Shown in pieces: positions 5,098 to 6,445 of a stretch of 6,445 bases of DNA. Source of the stretch: Acidobacteriota bacterium (GTDB lineage: Bacteria; Acidobacteriota; Polarisedimenticolia; QHYA01); NCBI GenBank assembly GCA_003223995.1, contig QHYA01000089.1, forward strand, positions 1 through 6,445. The letters are read 5' to 3'. Position numbers and translations under genes: made by a program. How positions within the stretch are numbered: the stretch's first letter is position 1; every line of letters begins with the position of its first letter. The notes beneath the pieces are model-generated. The model was not told the origin of the DNA. It did not search any database and saw nothing but the letters and a program-made list of their open reading frames with translations.

Positions 5098-6445
5098 CTA
5101 TGACGAGGCCGGAGGGTCGACCCAGCGGCCGTGCCGCTTGATGAGCTCGATCAGTCTCTCGTCCGCATCGGAAGTCGGGATGTCGCGCGCGACCATCTCC
5201 TTGCCGACGAACAGGCTGACCTTGCCCTTGCCCCACCCTACGTAGCCGAAGTCGGCATCCGCCATCTCGCCGGGGCCGTTCACCACGCAGCCCATGATCG
5301 CGATCTTCAGCCCCTTGAGATGGGCCGTCCTCTCCTTGATGCGGCGGGTGGTCGTCTCGAGGTCGAACTGTGTCCGCCCGCAGGAGGGGCAGGAGATGAA
5401 TTCCGTCCGGCTGATCCTCACGCGCGCTCCCTGCAGGATGCCGAGGGCGAGCCTCCGGGACTCCCAAGGAGAAGCAGCGGCGATCTGGAGGGAATCGCCG
5501 ATCCCGTCACACAGGAGCGACCCGGCGAAGGAGGCCGATCCGAGCGTTGGGTCCTCTCCCCGCGCTGCCGGGGCATCGAGGAGGACCAGCGGGATGTCGA
5601 GCCCCTCCGTGTCGAGTCGCGCCGCCAGAAGCCGCACCGCTCCGACGGGAGCCGGAAATGTCGAACAGTCGAGGGCGGCGGCGAGCCGTTCGAGACCGGC
5701 GCTGCAGGCTGCGCCGAGCGCCGATAGGACGAGGTCGACCGCAGGCTCCGGGGTGGCCAGAAGCACGCGGGAGTCGGTGCTGTCTGCCCGGCCGACGACC
5801 AGAAGACCGCTACCCGCTTCGCGCAGGCGGTCGGCCAGGACGGAGGTCATTTTCCGCAGCTCCGGAAGCGGTCTAGAAGAAGGGGGCAGCCGCAGTGTCA
5901 CGCGGTGGGCCGCCGTGGCGAGAGCGCTGAGGCTCGCCCTGTCGAGTTGGAAGGCTGTTCCCCCGAGAGCGCCGGGCGCCGCTTCTGCGAGCCGGAGGAT
6001 AAGTGAGGCGTCAATTCTCACGGAGAGCGCCGACGCGGGCGCCTGGGCTTGGAGAATCCGGCGAAGCTCCGCGGCGGTGGCGACATCGGCCTCATTGCAC
6101 ACCGACACCTCGAAGAAGTCAGCACGCTGCTCCTCCGGGATGCCGGCTCCCGCGGCGGACCTGATCTCGTCCCCCGGATCGGGTAAATCGCCGCGCTTTC
6201 CCCAGCCGTCAAGGGGGAGCTCGACTGCCACGCGTTGGATGCCTCCGATCGCCACAGGGCCGAAGGAGACTTCTCGGCACGCCCGGCGGAGGCGCTGGAA
6301 GGGATTGCGCTGCTCCGAGACTGGCATCTTCAGGATGAGCGGCGGAGGAACGGGAGCCTCGCCAGAGATGCGGCGGTTGAACTTCTCGACAAGACGGAAG
6401 GCCACGGGGACCTCCTCGACCGGATCCTCGGTCAGCGAGACGCGG
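5098..6445 (-). CDS. ispG: 4-hydroxy-3-methylbut-2-enyl diphosphate synthase (IspG/GcpE), large form, 5' end beyond the window
   Basis: The visible 448 residues are the C-terminal part of IspG, the Fe-S enzyme that reduces methylerythritol cyclodiphosphate to HMBPP in the cytoplasmic MEP isoprenoid pathway. The frame is open to the window edge and starts with RVSLTEDPVEEVP, which matches the end of the TIM barrel; the GTG at 6403-6405 is therefore internal. A long low-complexity Ala/Leu/Arg-rich middle (about 6340-5430) corresponds to the extra domain of the large IspG class known from plants, Chlamydiae, Bacteroidetes and others. The C-terminal domain is textbook: SCPSCGRTQFDLETT, then GCVVNGPGEMADADFGYVG, then ELIKRHGRWVDPP. 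The three cluster-binding cysteines are encoded at 5389-5391, 5380-5382 and 5287-5289, and the conserved Glu of NGPGE at 5266-5268. Ends in TAG. It is followed by a 455-bp gap, so it is probably the last gene of its transcript. Confidence 0.96.
   Translation of the reverse strand, partial: RVSLTEDPVEEVPVAFRLVEKFNRRISGEAPVPPPLILKMPVSEQRNPFQRLRRACREVSFGPVAIGGIQRVAVELPLDGWGKRGDLPDPGDEIRSAAGAGIPEEQRADFFEVSVCNEADVATAAELRRILQAQAPASALSVRIDASLILRLAEAAPGALGGTAFQLDRASLSALATAAHRVTLRLPPSSRPLPELRKMTSVLADRLREAGSGLLVVGRADSTDSRVLLATPEPAVDLVLSALGAACSAGLERLAAALDCSTFPAPVGAVRLLAARLDTEGLDIPLVLLDAPAARGEDPTLGSASFAGSLLCDGIGDSLQIAAASPWESRRLALGILQGARVRISRTEFISCPSCGRTQFDLETTTRRIKERTAHLKGLKIAIMGCVVNGPGEMADADFGYVGWGKGKVSLFVGKEMVARDIPTSDADERLIELIKRHGRWVDPPASS
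5185..5216 (-). repeat. Parent copy of the 32-bp repeat, inside ispG
   Basis: This segment encodes LFVGKEMVAR near the C-terminus of IspG, in the strand after GYVGWGKGKVS. It is the natural context of the sequence, because the surrounding residues fit the IspG family on both sides. Its second copy lies at 1652-1683. Confidence 0.7.

Noticed and set aside
6403..6405. GTG as the ispG start codon
   Set aside because: The frame continues upstream to the window edge with RVSLTEDPVEEVP, which belongs to the IspG TIM barrel.
1..6445. tRNA, rRNA, CRISPR array, insertion sequence or phage features
   Set aside because: No cloverleaf, regularly spaced repeat array, transposase motif or terminal inverted repeat was seen on either strand.

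Overview
This GC-rich window carries three protein-coding genes, all on the minus strand, separated by unusually long gaps of 394 and 455 bp. Reading in the direction of transcription, they are: the 3' part of a 'large-type' ispG (isoprenoid precursor synthesis, running off the right edge), a secreted protein built almost entirely from about fourteen PD40/TolB-type beta-propeller repeats with a small C-terminal Fn3-like module, and an exported di-haem c-type cytochrome of the MauG/di-haem oxidoreductase superfamily. The long open frames on the plus strand are antisense shadows of these genes.

High GC, the large IspG form (the kind with an extra domain between the TIM barrel and the Fe-S domain), a DGTGL-rich propeller protein ending in an Fn3-like module, and a secreted di-haem peroxidase-like cytochrome together suggest a Gram-negative environmental bacterium of the Acidobacteriota or a nearby phylum. 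That placement is inference from gene flavour, not a phylogenetic result.

Layout: 1-114 is non-coding sequence downstream of the cytochrome, with short hairpins. 115-1581 is the di-haem cytochrome. 1582-1975 is a gap holding a possible sigma-54-type promoter, a leader stem-loop, a near-exact copy of a 32-bp piece of ispG, several perfect palindromes and a polypyrimidine tract. 1976-4642 is the propeller protein, with a clear Shine-Dalgarno and signal peptide fixing its start. 4643-5097 is a second long gap with no convincing gene. 5098-6445 is the 3' part of ispG.

The three genes do not form an obvious pathway. IspG is cytoplasmic housekeeping, while the other two products are exported. The spacing argues for separate transcription units. 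The most unusual observation is the ispG tail fragment (ten identical residues in the same reading frame, 31 of 32 bases identical) sitting just upstream of the cytochrome gene. I found no RNA gene, CRISPR array, insertion sequence or recognisable new multi-gene system.
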